Source: Methanohalobium evestigatum Z-7303 (GTDB lineage Archaea; Halobacteriota; Methanosarcinia; Methanosarcinales; Methanosarcinaceae). Taken from it: 64,000 nucleotides of DNA. The DNA lies in the NCBI RefSeq assembly GCF_000196655.1, contig NC_014253.1, positions 62,001 to 126,000 of the forward strand. The letters are read 5' to 3'. The translations under genes and the position numbers were made by a program. Shown here one piece after another: positions 45,365 through 54,898 of the stretch (the first letter of the stretch is position 1; each line of letters starts with the position of its first letter). The notes below the pieces were generated by a model. That model worked only from the letters and a program-made list of their open reading frames with translations. It had not been told where the DNA came from and ran no database searches.

Positions 45365-46054
45365 TCAATCCAGATTTTCAAGATATTTTTCTGTTATTTT
45401 GTCATGTTTTATGCCGTCAGATAACAGTTTGCTTTTGTCAATCCACATCTCTGATGGACTCTGCAACCCAGAGGATTTATGTTGCACACGGTCTATGGTA
45501 TTGGATGTGATATTCTCCTGAGAACCAAGAGAATCAAACTGGTTAATATCTCTGTCCTTTAAATCATTATTTTTGGTCTCGCTATGTTCTGGGTGTTTTT
45601 GGTTAATATATGGATTTTGTTCTGTTACATTGGTGACACCATCACTATCGAGCCTCATATCAGATGCACTATGAAGCCCTTGAGCATGGATGTCATCAAA
45701 ACCGGTTACAATACCTGTAACAGGAGATTCAAGTGTTTCAAGTCCTCTACCTATAGTAAAAAGTCCGTTTAATTTGTTGCACTCACCAGTTTTGTCAGTA
45801 TCTTCATTTTCATTAGGATTACTATATCCAATGTTATCGTAGAGGTTGTTTTTATCTATCCACATTTCTGAAGGGCTCTGTAATCCCTGTGCTTTATGTG
45901 GTGTATATTCGATACCTGCTATTAAACCTGTAAAAGGTGATGCTATAGTATCAAGTCCATTGCCGAAATTGCAAAGGTCACTGGTATTAACGTTTTTGTA
46001 CATATTCTCGTTGTTTGAATCTGTGTTATTTTTATTATCTGAATCCTCAGTCAT
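45365..46054 (-). CDS. Repeat protein of unknown function (three QGLxSxSxM units)
   Basis: 229 residues, acidic and Asn-rich, no signal peptide and no membrane helix. Three units end in the same box: KAQGLQSPSEMWIDK, HAQGLHSASDMRLDS and KSSGLQSPSEMWIDK. In two of them the box is preceded by GLDTIASPFTGLIAGIEY or GLETLESPVTGIVTGFDD. The linkers are low-complexity. I do not recognise the family. It lies between the CoA-binding gene and cbiP, 40 nt downstream of cbiP on the same strand, so cotranscription with a cobalamin gene is possible. Confidence 0.6.
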   Translation of the reverse strand: MTEDSDNKNNTDSNNENMYKNVNTSDLCNFGNGLDTIASPFTGLIAGIEYTPHKAQGLQSPSEMWIDKNNLYDNIGYSNPNENEDTDKTGECNKLNGLFTIGRGLETLESPVTGIVTGFDDIHAQGLHSASDMRLDSDGVTNVTEQNPYINQKHPEHSETKNNDLKDRDINQFDSLGSQENITSNTIDRVQHKSSGLQSPSEMWIDKSKLLSDGIKHDKITEKYLENLD

Positions 46055-46094
46055 TGTAATCCCGATTGGTTTTGTTTTATATTAATATCTTTGC

Positions 46095-47588
46095 TTAAAC
46101 CTTACCAGACCCTATACCCAGAATGTCGTATAATTTTTCCATGTCCAGTCCGTCAGAGACCATATCTCCCAGCATATTATAGGCTTCTTGTTGTGATATA
46201 ATTTTTTGTGGCTTAAATTCCAGCCCTTTTTTCTCACAGAGATATCTGACAAACGAGTTCCTGATATTTTCATTTTCAAATAAACCATGCAAGTAAGTTC
46301 CAAATACAAGTCCCGTATCGTCCATGCATCCATCATCATCAAAAACAAAATTTTGTGATGTTGTATCACCCATATGGATTTCATATCCTGATATTTTCTC
46401 TCCTTTGATGGGTTCCAGCAGTGGTCCGCCACATGTTATGGTTTTTGTAGTCTGCACAGTTGTCTTTTTGTAGGCATCAAATATGGTTTCAATATCCAGT
46501 AATCCCAGACCCTCGTACTCTGCTTTTTGTTCACCTTCGACACCGGAATCATGGATTTTTGTTCCAAGCATCTGGTATCCGCCGCATATTCCAATAATTG
46601 GTATTTTTCCGTGTAGTTTTTTAATCTGGTCATACATCCCGCTTTCTCTAAGGTCTACAAAATCACTGATGGTGTTTTTAGTACCGGGTATGATAACAGC
46701 ATCGGGATTGCCAAGGTTGTCTTCTAAATCTACATAATTTACCTTTGCAAGCTTCTCCAGCGGCTCAAAATCGGTAAAGTTTGAAATCCTTGGAAGTCTT
46801 ATAATTGCAATTTCTACATCATTGCTGCTATCATTGTTATTTGATTTGTCATTGATGGATACTGAATCTTCAGACGGAATGTTAATACTTGAAAACGGCA
46901 ACACTCCAAGAACAGGTATGCCTGTTCGTTTTTCCAGTTCCTCAAGACCGGGGTTAAGGATTTCCGGATCACCTCTGAATTTGTTTATAATAAAACCTGA
47001 TACTCTTTTGCGGACATCTTCTGGAAGTAGTTCAATAGTGCCGTAAAGACTTGCAAACACACCACCGCGTTCAATATCTCCTACAAGTATAATTGGTGCA
47101 TTTGTAGCCCTTGCAGTGCCGATATTGACAACATCCCTCTCATAAAGGTTGATTTCAGCAGCACCACCAGCACCCTCCATTACTATGATTTCATATTCAT
47201 CACTTAATCTATCCAGAGATCCTTTTAATATTTCATGAGTATCTTCAATAGAATCGTAATATTCTCCTGCGGTTTTATCAGCATACGGTTCCCCAAGAAT
47301 TATAACCTGAGATTGTCGATCACCCTTGGGTTTGAGCAGGATGGGGTTCATGTCTGCAGTAGGTTCAACTCCTGCAGCTTTAGCTTGTATTGCCTGTGCA
47401 ATACCAATTTCTTTACCGTCCTTTGTAATCCATGAATTCAGACTCATGTTCTGGGCTTTAAAAGGTGCTACTCTATAATTTCTGGAAAATACATTACATA
47501 ACGCGGTTACTATAGCACTTTTACCTACATGTGACGCAGTTCCCAGTATAAGCAAGCTTTTTGTATCGCCATTAGTTTTTGATTTCAT
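46095..47588 (-). CDS. cbiP: Cobyric acid synthase
   Basis: 497 residues. N-terminal dethiobiotin-synthetase-like fold LLILGTASHVGKSAIVTALC with FKAQNMSLNSW, then a class I amidotransferase domain with the nucleophile in IIGICGGYQMLG and the distal His in GTYLHGLFEN. It amidates adenosylcobyrinic diamide at four positions. Divergent from the cbiT operon across 87 nt. Confidence 0.96.
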   Translation of the reverse strand: MKSKTNGDTKSLLILGTASHVGKSAIVTALCNVFSRNYRVAPFKAQNMSLNSWITKDGKEIGIAQAIQAKAAGVEPTADMNPILLKPKGDRQSQVIILGEPYADKTAGEYYDSIEDTHEILKGSLDRLSDEYEIIVMEGAGGAAEINLYERDVVNIGTARATNAPIILVGDIERGGVFASLYGTIELLPEDVRKRVSGFIINKFRGDPEILNPGLEELEKRTGIPVLGVLPFSSINIPSEDSVSINDKSNNNDSSNDVEIAIIRLPRISNFTDFEPLEKLAKVNYVDLEDNLGNPDAVIIPGTKNTISDFVDLRESGMYDQIKKLHGKIPIIGICGGYQMLGTKIHDSGVEGEQKAEYEGLGLLDIETIFDAYKKTTVQTTKTITCGGPLLEPIKGEKISGYEIHMGDTTSQNFVFDDDGCMDDTGLVFGTYLHGLFENENIRNSFVRYLCEKKGLEFKPQKIISQQEAYNMLGDMVSDGLDMEKLYDILGIGSGKV

Positions 47589-47675
47589 TCATCACTACCT
47601 TCAAGTAATAAACTTTATGTGTAACAAGTTATATTTAGTAGATTCGAGTTTATTTAACTTTAACCAGGTGAAATA

Positions 47676-48242
47676 TTGTCTAATTTACTGTATATCAGTG
47701 GTGGTCCAACAAAACCGGAAGTTATCTCTGTATCGTTATCCAAACTCGATTTGCATGACGGGGATACATTTGTAGATTTGGGCTGTGGTACAGGTGCTGT
47801 ATCTATAGAGGCATCTAAAATGAGACAGGGACTTAAAATTTATGCAATTGATTCACGTTCTGAAGCAATTGATACCGCAGCCCAAAATTTTGAAACGTAT
47901 CAGTTACAGGATGTAAACCTGATTCATGGTGAATCTTCTAAGGTTTTAACCGAGAATGCAGATATTGATTCAATAGATTGTGCTTTTATAGGAGGCACAA
48001 AAAACATCAATCAGGTGCTTGAAATACTTGTAGACAAAGGTGTAAATAACCTTGTAATAAACGCAGTGCGGATGGAAACCGTTGTCAAAGCCATGCAGAA
48101 AATGCGTAATATGGATATATTTGATGAAGTGCTGCATCTGTCGGTTTCACACGGGACACCTATTGCAGGTGAAACCATGTTTAAACCTGACAATCCTGTT
48201 TATATAATAGTGGGTAAATCACAATCCAGACTAAATCAATAA
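47676..48242 (+). CDS. cbiT: Cobalt-precorrin-6B C15-methyltransferase (decarboxylating)
   Basis: 188 residues from TTG 47676, with AGGTGA ending 4 nt upstream. CbiT signature GGPTKPEVISVSLSKL, SAM loop FVDLGCGTGAVSIEA, and SHGTPIAGETMFKPDNPVY at the end. It methylates C15 and removes the acetate carboxyl of ring C. First gene of a seven-gene operon with spacings of 26 nt or overlaps. Confidence 0.94.
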   Translation: MSNLLYISGGPTKPEVISVSLSKLDLHDGDTFVDLGCGTGAVSIEASKMRQGLKIYAIDSRSEAIDTAAQNFETYQLQDVNLIHGESSKVLTENADIDSIDCAFIGGTKNINQVLEILVDKGVNNLVINAVRMETVVKAMQKMRNMDIFDEVLHLSVSHGTPIAGETMFKPDNPVYIIVGKSQSRLNQ

Positions 48243-48268
48243 TAAACGAAATTCCCAGAGAGATTACA

Positions 48269-48901
48269 ATGCTAATAGGAGTAGGATTAGGACCTGGAGA
48301 CCCAGAACTTCTGACATTAAAAGCAGTAAATACCTTGAAAAAGAGTTCCAAGGTCTATGTACCGGGCAGACTTGCTGCAGAACTGGTAGAACCGTATGCA
48401 GACCCTGAAATACTTGAATTTCCCATGCTCAAGGATTACGATGTTTTAAATGACGTCTGGAAACAAAATGCAGAGATTGTTGCAGAAGATGCAAGGGATG
48501 ATCTGGTATCTTTTGGGTTAATCGGCGACCCGAATTTTTTCTCAACTTTTTCACACCTTGAACGTGTTTTGAACAGACTCTATCCGGAAGTGGAAACTGA
48601 TACAATACCCGGTATAAGTTCCATCACAGCGTTTGCATCCAGAACCAGAACACCTGTTTATTCTTCTTTTGAAGTGAATGATGGTTCTGATATTGATTCA
48701 AAGGTTGTTCTGAAGGCAAAAAAACCCAGAGAGATAATGGGAGAAATGCGAAAAGAAGGGTTTAATGATTTTGCTTTTGCACAGCGTCTTTTTATGGACA
48801 ATGAGGTTGTCATCAAGGATGTAGATAAAATTCCCGAGAAAGGGAACTATTTTAGTATCATGTACGGTAGAAAATCCAATCAGGTGAATAATAATGAATG
48901 A
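48269..48901 (+). CDS. cbiL: Cobalt-precorrin-2 C20-methyltransferase
   Basis: 210 residues. Tetrapyrrole methylase fold: [35 protein letters not shown] and [14 protein letters not shown]. The GDPNFFSTF segment is the CbiL/CobI type. Adds a methyl at C20. Overlaps cbiF by 8 nt. Confidence 0.92.
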   Translation: MLIGVGLGPGDPELLTLKAVNTLKKSSKVYVPGRLAAELVEPYADPEILEFPMLKDYDVLNDVWKQNAEIVAEDARDDLVSFGLIGDPNFFSTFSHLERVLNRLYPEVETDTIPGISSITAFASRTRTPVYSSFEVNDGSDIDSKVVLKAKKPREIMGEMRKEGFNDFAFAQRLFMDNEVVIKDVDKIPEKGNYFSIMYGRKSNQVNNNE

Positions 48902-49625
48902 TAATAAGGTATATTTTGTGGGTTCAGGTCCCGGTGATGCAAAATTAATCACAGTCAAGGGCAAAGAACTCCTTGAAAATGCGGATACAGTAATATATGC
49001 AGGTTCGCTTGTAAATCCTGAAATCCTTGACTATTCAAATGGTGAAATGATGGACAGTTACGGGATGACCCTTGATGAAATCACCTCTAAGATAGTTGAT
49101 GATGTTAAATCCGATAAAATGGTAGTTCGCCTGCATAGTGGTGACCCTTCCCTTTACGGGTCGATATTGGAACAAATGGATGAACTGAAAAAACACGATA
49201 TAGATGTGGAAATTGTACCGGGTGTTTCGTCAGTTTTTGCATCTGCATCATCGCTTAAGACCCAGATGACCCTAAACGGGGTGTCTGATAGTTTGATTAT
49301 TACCCGACCTGCAGGTAAAACACTTGATGAAGATAAAATCAATGAATTATCCAAACATCATGAAACCATGGCAATTTTCCTCGGAACTCAAAAAATCGAC
49401 CAGATAATGGAAAAGGTGGATTATCCTTCAGATACACCTGTAGCTGTTATATATCATGCATCATGGGATGATGAGAAAGTTATCAAAGGAACTGTATCAG
49501 ATATATCACAGAAAGTAAAAGATGCGGGTGTTAAAAGGTCTGCGATGATTATCATTGGCGGAGTAGTAGACCCCATCGAATTCAGGAGGTCGTATCTATA
49601 CGGAGTACCACAGGAACCGCTGTAA
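48894..49625 (+). CDS. cbiF: Cobalt-precorrin-4 C11-methyltransferase
   Basis: 243 residues. [54 protein letters not shown] and ITRPAGKTL match CbiF/CobM. Adds the C11 methyl. Its last 28 nt overlap the proposed AUA-started cbiG gene. Confidence 0.95.
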   Translation: MNDNKVYFVGSGPGDAKLITVKGKELLENADTVIYAGSLVNPEILDYSNGEMMDSYGMTLDEITSKIVDDVKSDKMVVRLHSGDPSLYGSILEQMDELKKHDIDVEIVPGVSSVFASASSLKTQMTLNGVSDSLIITRPAGKTLDEDKINELSKHHETMAIFLGTQKIDQIMEKVDYPSDTPVAVIYHASWDDEKVIKGTVSDISQKVKDAGVKRSAMIIIGGVVDPIEFRRSYLYGVPQEPL

Positions 49626-50137
49626 TAACTTTCCAGAGAAATCTTGAAATTGCACAGCGTATAGCTGATCATTTAAACGCAGATGTACTTATATATGACA
49701 AAGACGTTTTTAAAAAAGCGTTTGAAGAATATGATATAATTGTAGCAGTGTTTGCAACAGGTATTGTTGTAAGAGATATTGCGCCTTTGTTAAAGGATAA
49801 ATGGACTGACCCGGCTGTAGTGGTAGTGGATTCAAATCTATCATTTGCCATACCTTTACTTGGTGGACATCATGGTGCCAATGACACGGCACGCAGGATT
49901 GCTTATCTTGGGGCGGTTCCTGTAATTACTACCGCCACAGAAGTGCACCAGAAAAATTCAGTGGAAGGAATTGCATCATCTATGGGATGCGATATAGTGA
50001 ATAAAGACTCCACCAAGACAGTTAACTGTGCACTACTCGAGCAGGATGTGGAAGTCCTGGAACTTAGAGGTCCCAAGATAGTAAAGGTTGATGATGATGT
50101 TTCTGTACTTAAAAGGAAAAGGCAGGATGACAATTGA
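49598..50137 (+). CDS. cbiG: CbiG N-terminal/central protein, apparent AUA start
   Basis: 179 residues if initiated at ATA 49598-49600. AGGAGGT ends 7 nt upstream, an ideal ribosome site. The frame is open from 49535 to the first GTG at 49748 without any ATG, GTG or TTG. Starting at 49748 would remove about 50 residues of the conserved CbiG N-terminus ([20 protein letters not shown]). [15 protein letters not shown] and [16 protein letters not shown] identify CbiG, which opens the ring A lactone of cobalt-precorrin-5A. The C-terminal domain is a separate gene overlapping by 4 nt. Confidence 0.88.
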   Translation: MRSTTGTAVITFQRNLEIAQRIADHLNADVLIYDKDVFKKAFEEYDIIVAVFATGIVVRDIAPLLKDKWTDPAVVVVDSNLSFAIPLLGGHHGANDTARRIAYLGAVPVITTATEVHQKNSVEGIASSMGCDIVNKDSTKTVNCALLEQDVEVLELRGPKIVKVDDDVSVLKRKRQDDN

Positions 50138-50493
50138 CACTGGTAATTGGAATCGGAACTCGAAAGGATGTAACAACCCAGGAAGTAATTGATGCTGTTT
50201 CAAAAGCATTGAATGAGTCAGGTTATAATCTGGATGATATATCATTCATGGCATCCGCTAAAATGAAAGAAAACGAAACCGGTCTACTGGATGCTGCGAA
50301 TATAATGGATATAAAAATTCAATTTATACCTCATGATATACTCAATCAACACAAATCACCTACAAAATCACAGGCAAGCCGATTTGGGCTTGATGGAGTT
50401 GCAGAACCATCTGCAATAGCGCTTTCGGAAAAAAAGGAATTGTTGTTAAGGAAGAGAAAATATGGCAGAGTCACAATCGCAATCGCAGAATAA
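50134..50493 (+). CDS. CbiG C-terminal domain protein (CobE/GbiG_C-like)
   Basis: 119 residues from TTG 50134, overlapping the upstream stop by 4 nt with GGATGA as ribosome site. LVIGIGTRKDVTTQEVIDAVSKAL and FGLDGVAEPSAIALSEKK are the CbiG C-terminal (CobE-like) domain. In many organisms it is fused to the upstream domain. Overlaps cbiH by 32 nt. Confidence 0.9.
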   Translation: MTLVIGIGTRKDVTTQEVIDAVSKALNESGYNLDDISFMASAKMKENETGLLDAANIMDIKIQFIPHDILNQHKSPTKSQASRFGLDGVAEPSAIALSEKKELLLRKRKYGRVTIAIAE

Positions 50494-51256
50494 ACATGGT
50501 AAGCTCTATGTAGTAGGGATTGGTCCGGGTTCAGTAGAATATTTAACAATACATGCCAGAGATGTAATTCAAAATTCGGACTATGTTATAGGCAACGGTA
50601 CTTACCTTGACCAGATTGAAAGTTTGTTGAACGGTCAGGAAATAATACGTAGCTCTATGGGTAAAGAAGTAGACCGTGCCAGCAGGGCAGTTGAACTTGC
50701 CCAAAGTTCAGTTGTATCTATGGTAAGTGGTGGAGATGCCAATATTTATGGAATGGCAGGTCTGGTTCTTGAGGTTGCAGAAAATGCCAAACAGGATGTA
50801 GAGGTTGAAATAGTACCTGGGGTAACTGCCATAACTGCATCTGCAAGTATTCTTGGTTCACCGATTGTAAATGATTTTGCTGTTATAAGTCTTAGTGATT
50901 TGCTTACCCCATGGGATATGATAGAAAAACGTCTCGATTCAGCAGCATCAACGGATTTTGTTATATCTTTATATAATCCCAAAAGCAGAAAACGGAACTC
51001 TAATTTTGCACGAGCTATAGAAATAATCAAACAATATAGAGATGGTTCTGTACCTGTGGGGCTTGTCAAAAATGCACTTCGTGATGAAAAACAGGATTAT
51101 ATTGTAACAACACTTGATAATGTATTGGATTATGAAGACTGGGTGGACATGCGTACCACTGTACTTGTTGGCAACAGTGAATCACGTATCTGGAGCCAAA
51201 GCGGTTCGGATAGAATAATAACTCCAAGGGGGTATCACAGAAAATATGAATACTAA
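50462..51256 (+). CDS. cbiH: Cobalt-precorrin-3 C17-methyltransferase
   Basis: 264 residues. LYVVGIGPGSVEYLTIHARD, VSMVSGGDANIYGMAGLVLE, EIVPGVTAITASAS and ISLYNPKSRKRNSNF match CbiH/CobJ, which methylates C17 with ring contraction. The gene starts inside the preceding one and overlaps cbiC by 11 nt. Confidence 0.94.
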   Translation: MAESQSQSQNKHGKLYVVGIGPGSVEYLTIHARDVIQNSDYVIGNGTYLDQIESLLNGQEIIRSSMGKEVDRASRAVELAQSSVVSMVSGGDANIYGMAGLVLEVAENAKQDVEVEIVPGVTAITASASILGSPIVNDFAVISLSDLLTPWDMIEKRLDSAASTDFVISLYNPKSRKRNSNFARAIEIIKQYRDGSVPVGLVKNALRDEKQDYIVTTLDNVLDYEDWVDMRTTVLVGNSESRIWSQSGSDRIITPRGYHRKYEY

Positions 51257-51977
51257 AAGCAAAAACTCACAAGAGGATTCAGGGGACGACAATCTGGATG
51301 AGTTTGTGGAATTCACTACCGATATTGACCCTGAACTTGTAGAAATCTGTAATGATAGTGGTGCACAAACTAAAGAAGCAAAAGCCATCTACATGACAAG
51401 CCGCAACATTGCACGTAAAATAGTTGGAGATGAAACACCTGAAGACCGGATACGTCAAAGATGTGTAATATCCACTGGAGACCCATCAGTTGCAGAAATC
51501 ATGAAGTTTAAAAACGACCCCATTAACTCGGGAGTTGATGCCATTAAAAAAGGCTCTCCTATATTTGTAGATATCAGGATGGTTAAGGCAGGCATCACTA
51601 CAAAAGGACACAACTGTGATGTGATATGTGTTCTTGATAGGGATGAAAATGCAGAAATTGCTCATAAATATGGCATTACAAGGACTGCAGCAGGTTTCCT
51701 GAAATGTAAGGACGAAATTGAGGGGGCTATAATAGCAATCGGGAATGCACCTTCTGCCGCGATAACAGTTTGCCGGCTAATAGAACATGGTGTACGTCCT
51801 GCACTTGTAGTGGGTACACCTGTAGGATTTGTAAATTCAGCCGAATCAAAGGAAATGGTTCGGAATATGGATGTACCATCAATTACCTGTGAAGGTACAA
51901 GAGGTGGAACTCCAATTGCAGTAGCGTGTGTTAATGAACTTGTTTCTATTGCACACGAAAAACAGGAATGTGAATAA
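51246..51977 (+). CDS. cbiC: Cobalt-precorrin-8 methylmutase
   Basis: 243 residues. The first 30 are acidic and poorly conserved. The core has RQRCVISTGDPSVAEI, IFVDIRMVKAGITTK, AIIAIGNAPSAAITVCRLIE and GTPVGFVNSAESKE, clear CbiC/CobH. It moves the C11 methyl to C12 to give cobyrinate. Last gene of the operon; its stop abuts the convergent ccdA-like gene. Confidence 0.95.
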   Translation: MNTKSKNSQEDSGDDNLDEFVEFTTDIDPELVEICNDSGAQTKEAKAIYMTSRNIARKIVGDETPEDRIRQRCVISTGDPSVAEIMKFKNDPINSGVDAIKKGSPIFVDIRMVKAGITTKGHNCDVICVLDRDENAEIAHKYGITRTAAGFLKCKDEIEGAIIAIGNAPSAAITVCRLIEHGVRPALVVGTPVGFVNSAESKEMVRNMDVPSITCEGTRGGTPIAVACVNELVSIAHEKQECE

Positions 51978-52646
51978 TCACAGCATATAGGTTGAAATAT
52001 GATTGGTGTAAATCATCCAGAGTCCGATTGATATCAGCACTATACCAGCTGCTTTTTTCACATAAATTCCATATTTTGAAATTTTACCAAGTTTTGATGT
52101 TGTTATGTTTGCAGAGTAGGCTATTATCAGCATCGGAACTGCAAATCCCATCGAATATATAAAAAGTAAAAATCCACCCTGAATGATATTGCTACCTACA
52201 GCAACCATAGTAAGAATTGCTCCAAGTATAGGTCCTACACATGGAATCCATATAATCCCAAGAGATATGCCCAGAACCAGTCCACCCAATAATCCGTTAT
52301 TGTTTAAACGTTTACTGGAGAATTTATCCAGTAATGCATTATTGAATATGTTAAACTCAAGCAACATCACCAGTCCTAGCCCTATAATGACTATTTCAGC
52401 AACAAGGTAAATATAATCCCTATATGCCTGAAAACCAGCACTGAAAGCCGATGTTATTATTCCCATTAAGGTAAAGGATATCGATAATCCCAGTATAATG
52501 GCAATTGGTCTGTATTTTCCATTGTTACTGGAATATGCAAGTATTGCAGGTAATAAAGGTAGAACACACGGTGAAATGATACTGGCAATCCCTGCAACAA
52601 ACGCTGCAGCGGGACCGGCTGTTGAGGCAGATGTTATAAAATCCAT
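51978..52646 (-). CDS. ccdA: CcdA/DsbD-type thiol transporter
   Basis: 222 residues with six hydrophobic helices. The paired cysteines sit in IASIISPCVLPLLPA (helix 1) and IPCVGPILGAIL (helix 4), the CcdA hallmark. It carries reducing power across the membrane to an external thioredoxin-like protein. That partner is probably the lipoprotein encoded just upstream, whose stop lies 2 nt away. Methanogens of this group make multihaem cytochromes, for which CcdA is often needed. Confidence 0.92.
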   Translation of the reverse strand: MDFITSASTAGPAAAFVAGIASIISPCVLPLLPAILAYSSNNGKYRPIAIILGLSISFTLMGIITSAFSAGFQAYRDYIYLVAEIVIIGLGLVMLLEFNIFNNALLDKFSSKRLNNNGLLGGLVLGISLGIIWIPCVGPILGAILTMVAVGSNIIQGGFLLFIYSMGFAVPMLIIAYSANITTSKLGKISKYGIYVKKAAGIVLISIGLWMIYTNHISTYML

Positions 52647-52648
52647 AT

Positions 52649-53143
52649 TTAACCGGTTCTGTTTTCAATTGCATATTCAAGTGTTTTTACAAGTCTTTGT
52701 TTTTGAGTGACACCTAAAAATCTGGCTTTTTCGCGCTGGATGGTTGTATCACCGTTTTCTGTCATGTATACATATTCTCCACCGCTGTTGATATCAACAA
52801 CGACAACAGAATCAGGTATCGAACGAATATTGAATCTTTTGGCAATATCTGGTGTCATATCCACATTTACGTACATGACCTCTGCTTTATCCTTGTATTC
52901 ATTTGCGATATCTTCAATAATCGGTCTTTGTCTGTCACATGCAGAGCACCATTCAGCACCAAATTCAATCAAAACTGACTTGTTTTCAACTGTATTGTTT
53001 ATCTGCTGGATGCTGGTAACTCTATCTGAACCACCGGATGTATAACCATTATTGTTATTTTCAGCACCAGTATCACTTTCTATACAACCGATTGTAGATA
53101 GTATAAATATTGATAAAATTGTGAATAATACGAGTTTTTTCAT
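52649..53143 (-). CDS. Thioredoxin-fold lipoprotein
   Basis: 164 residues. Lipoprotein signal: MKKL start, hydrophobic core and a lipobox-like STIGC with Cys20. After a Gly/Asn/Ser linker comes the thioredoxin fold with active site WCSAC and the loop RSIPDSVVV (usual cis-Pro loop). It should act outside the membrane, re-reduced by CcdA encoded 2 nt downstream. Confidence 0.9.
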   Translation of the reverse strand: MKKLVLFTILSIFILSTIGCIESDTGAENNNNGYTSGGSDRVTSIQQINNTVENKSVLIEFGAEWCSACDRQRPIIEDIANEYKDKAEVMYVNVDMTPDIAKRFNIRSIPDSVVVVDINSGGEYVYMTENGDTTIQREKARFLGVTQKQRLVKTLEYAIENRTG

Positions 53144-53280
53144 ATACCCACCACTAAGTATGTGCTTTTATTTGATTTATTATTCTGCTGGTTTAAATTT
53201 TTTGTGCGTATTTGACAAAACCAAACAAAATATTTATCCATATTCAATTTAAGTTGAAAAATTAAAAGCATTCAGATTTT

Positions 53281-53985
53281 TTACTGTTTTTCAACTTGCC
53301 ATCTAACCAATAGACCATCATCCATCTGCTCAAAATCTACAAGTTTTAATTTAAGCATATCTGTTTCTGGAAACCCTGAACCACCAACAAGGCTTGGTGC
53401 GGTAGACCCACCTATAATGATATTACCTATAAAAGCATGAATTTCATCTACAAGTTTCAGGGATAAAAGGCTCCAGTTTAAGTTGGATCCCCCTTCAACC
53501 ATTAATTTTTCAATTCCCATATCTTTTAATTTTTCAACCAGTATTTTAAGGTCTACTTTATCATTACCGGCAACAATAATATCTGCTTTTTCTTTTAGTG
53601 TTTTTATCTTCTTCTCTGGTGCACATTTTGAGACAGCAATTACTCGTTTTCCTTCGCCTTTTTTAAAAATATCAGCATCTATAGGTGTTCTGCCATTGCT
53701 GTCTACAACTATCCGTGCAGGGTTTTCATCAAGACCATTATTCTTTCGGTATTTTTTTCGATTTTCGGATTTTATGGTAAGGCTCGGGTCATCAGCAAGC
53801 ACCGTTCCGATACCTACCATTACTCCATCAGATTCCTTTTTAAGTTCATCAACACGTTCAAAGTCATTGTCTCCTGATATCTTGACCTGCTTGCGTTCTT
53901 TTGTGGATATTTTTCCGTCTGCCGATACAGCAGCATTTAGAAAAATAAAGGGTCTATTAATGGTATTGGTTTGTTTTTCATTCAT
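53281..53985 (-). CDS. 2,5-diamino-6-(ribosylamino)pyrimidinone 5'-phosphate reductase
   Basis: 234 residues. RibD C-terminal reductase fold: PFIFLNAAVSADGKISTKER, SDGVMVGIGTVLADDPSLTI, NPARIVVDSNGRTP, LMVEGGSNLNWSLL and TAPSLVGGSGF. No deaminase domain is fused, as usual for the archaeal enzyme (MJ0671 type). It reduces the ribose in riboflavin and F420 precursor synthesis with NAD(P)H. Confidence 0.92.
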   Translation of the reverse strand: MNEKQTNTINRPFIFLNAAVSADGKISTKERKQVKISGDNDFERVDELKKESDGVMVGIGTVLADDPSLTIKSENRKKYRKNNGLDENPARIVVDSNGRTPIDADIFKKGEGKRVIAVSKCAPEKKIKTLKEKADIIVAGNDKVDLKILVEKLKDMGIEKLMVEGGSNLNWSLLSLKLVDEIHAFIGNIIIGGSTAPSLVGGSGFPETDMLKLKLVDFEQMDDGLLVRWQVEKQ

Positions 53986-54010
53986 AACTGGTCAACTACT
54001 AAATTAATGA

Positions 54011-54865
54011 TTAGTGTTCCAGTAACGCTTTTAAGAGGTCACGGTCTCTGAGAAGTCCCAGTAAGTCACCGTTACCATTGATAACAGGTATCTGGTCGAT
54101 GTCATGACGTTTCATGGATAGTGCGCATTCACTTACCCCAGACATCGGAGTGGCTGTGATTAAATCAGTAACCATTATCTCACTGGTAGCTACATTTGGT
54201 GCTTTTATTCTTGAAACACTATAGTAGATACTCATAGTATCTCTTATTGATTCCCATGTCCATTCATCTTCATCTTCTGCAGTTGCTGACATGTCCGATA
54301 CTTCAACTGAATCCTCAATAATACTGGCGCTTATAATATCTCTATCAGAAATCAATCCCACAAAACCGAGACTTTTGTCAAGTACTGGAGATACATTCAC
54401 ATTTGAAAATTCCATAATTTTTGCCACAACAGGTAGCGGGGTTTCATCCCATACAGGAACAAGTCCGCCATTAAGATACATATCAATCTGGTCAGTTATA
54501 TTAAGGTCAGCCATGCTTCCAACCACATCTGCAATGGTTACAAGTCCTACAAGCTGATCTCCATCTACAACAGGTAACCTGCGAACGTCATGGTCAAGGA
54601 GTAGTCTTGCAGCTACTGTAATATCAACATCAGGTGAAATAGTAACAGGGTCTCTTGTCATAAGAAGTGCAAGCTGTTCCTCTTCAGGATATTTGAGCAA
54701 ATTATTGCGGCTGACAATCCCCACTACTTTATTTTCTTTGATAACAGGCACCCCGGAAACCTGTTTATCTTTTAATATTTCAAGAACTTCTTCCCGTGAA
54801 CCGGGAATTGTTGCATATGCAACATCTTTAATCATTATGTCTCTTATTTTGGTATTTTTTGGCAT
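54011..54865 (-). CDS. Four-CBS-domain protein
   Basis: 284 residues made of two Bateman modules. Repeated features: IRDIMIKDVAYATIP, SGVPVIKENKVVGIVSRNNLL, RRLPVVDGDQLVGLVTIADVV, NVSPVLDKSLGFVGLISDRDI and DQIPVINGNGDLLGLLRDRDLL. CBS pairs bind adenine nucleotides or SAM and act as sensors. No effector domain is attached, so the target is unknown. It follows the Usp gene on the same strand by 33 nt. Confidence 0.92.
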   Translation of the reverse strand: MPKNTKIRDIMIKDVAYATIPGSREEVLEILKDKQVSGVPVIKENKVVGIVSRNNLLKYPEEEQLALLMTRDPVTISPDVDITVAARLLLDHDVRRLPVVDGDQLVGLVTIADVVGSMADLNITDQIDMYLNGGLVPVWDETPLPVVAKIMEFSNVNVSPVLDKSLGFVGLISDRDIISASIIEDSVEVSDMSATAEDEDEWTWESIRDTMSIYYSVSRIKAPNVATSEIMVTDLITATPMSGVSECALSMKRHDIDQIPVINGNGDLLGLLRDRDLLKALLEH

Positions 54866-54898
54866 CGTTTCCTCGAAACCTCCGTTTTATTTAATTAT

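Noticed and set aside
47589-47675. Cobalamin riboswitch before the cbi operon
   Set aside because: Only 87 nt separate the divergent cbiP and cbiT starts and no B12-box-like sequence is seen.
49598-50493. cbiG as a frameshifted or broken gene
   Set aside because: The N- and C-terminal domains are each complete, overlap by 4 nt with their own ribosome sites, and sit in an intact operon; this is a split gene, not a broken one.
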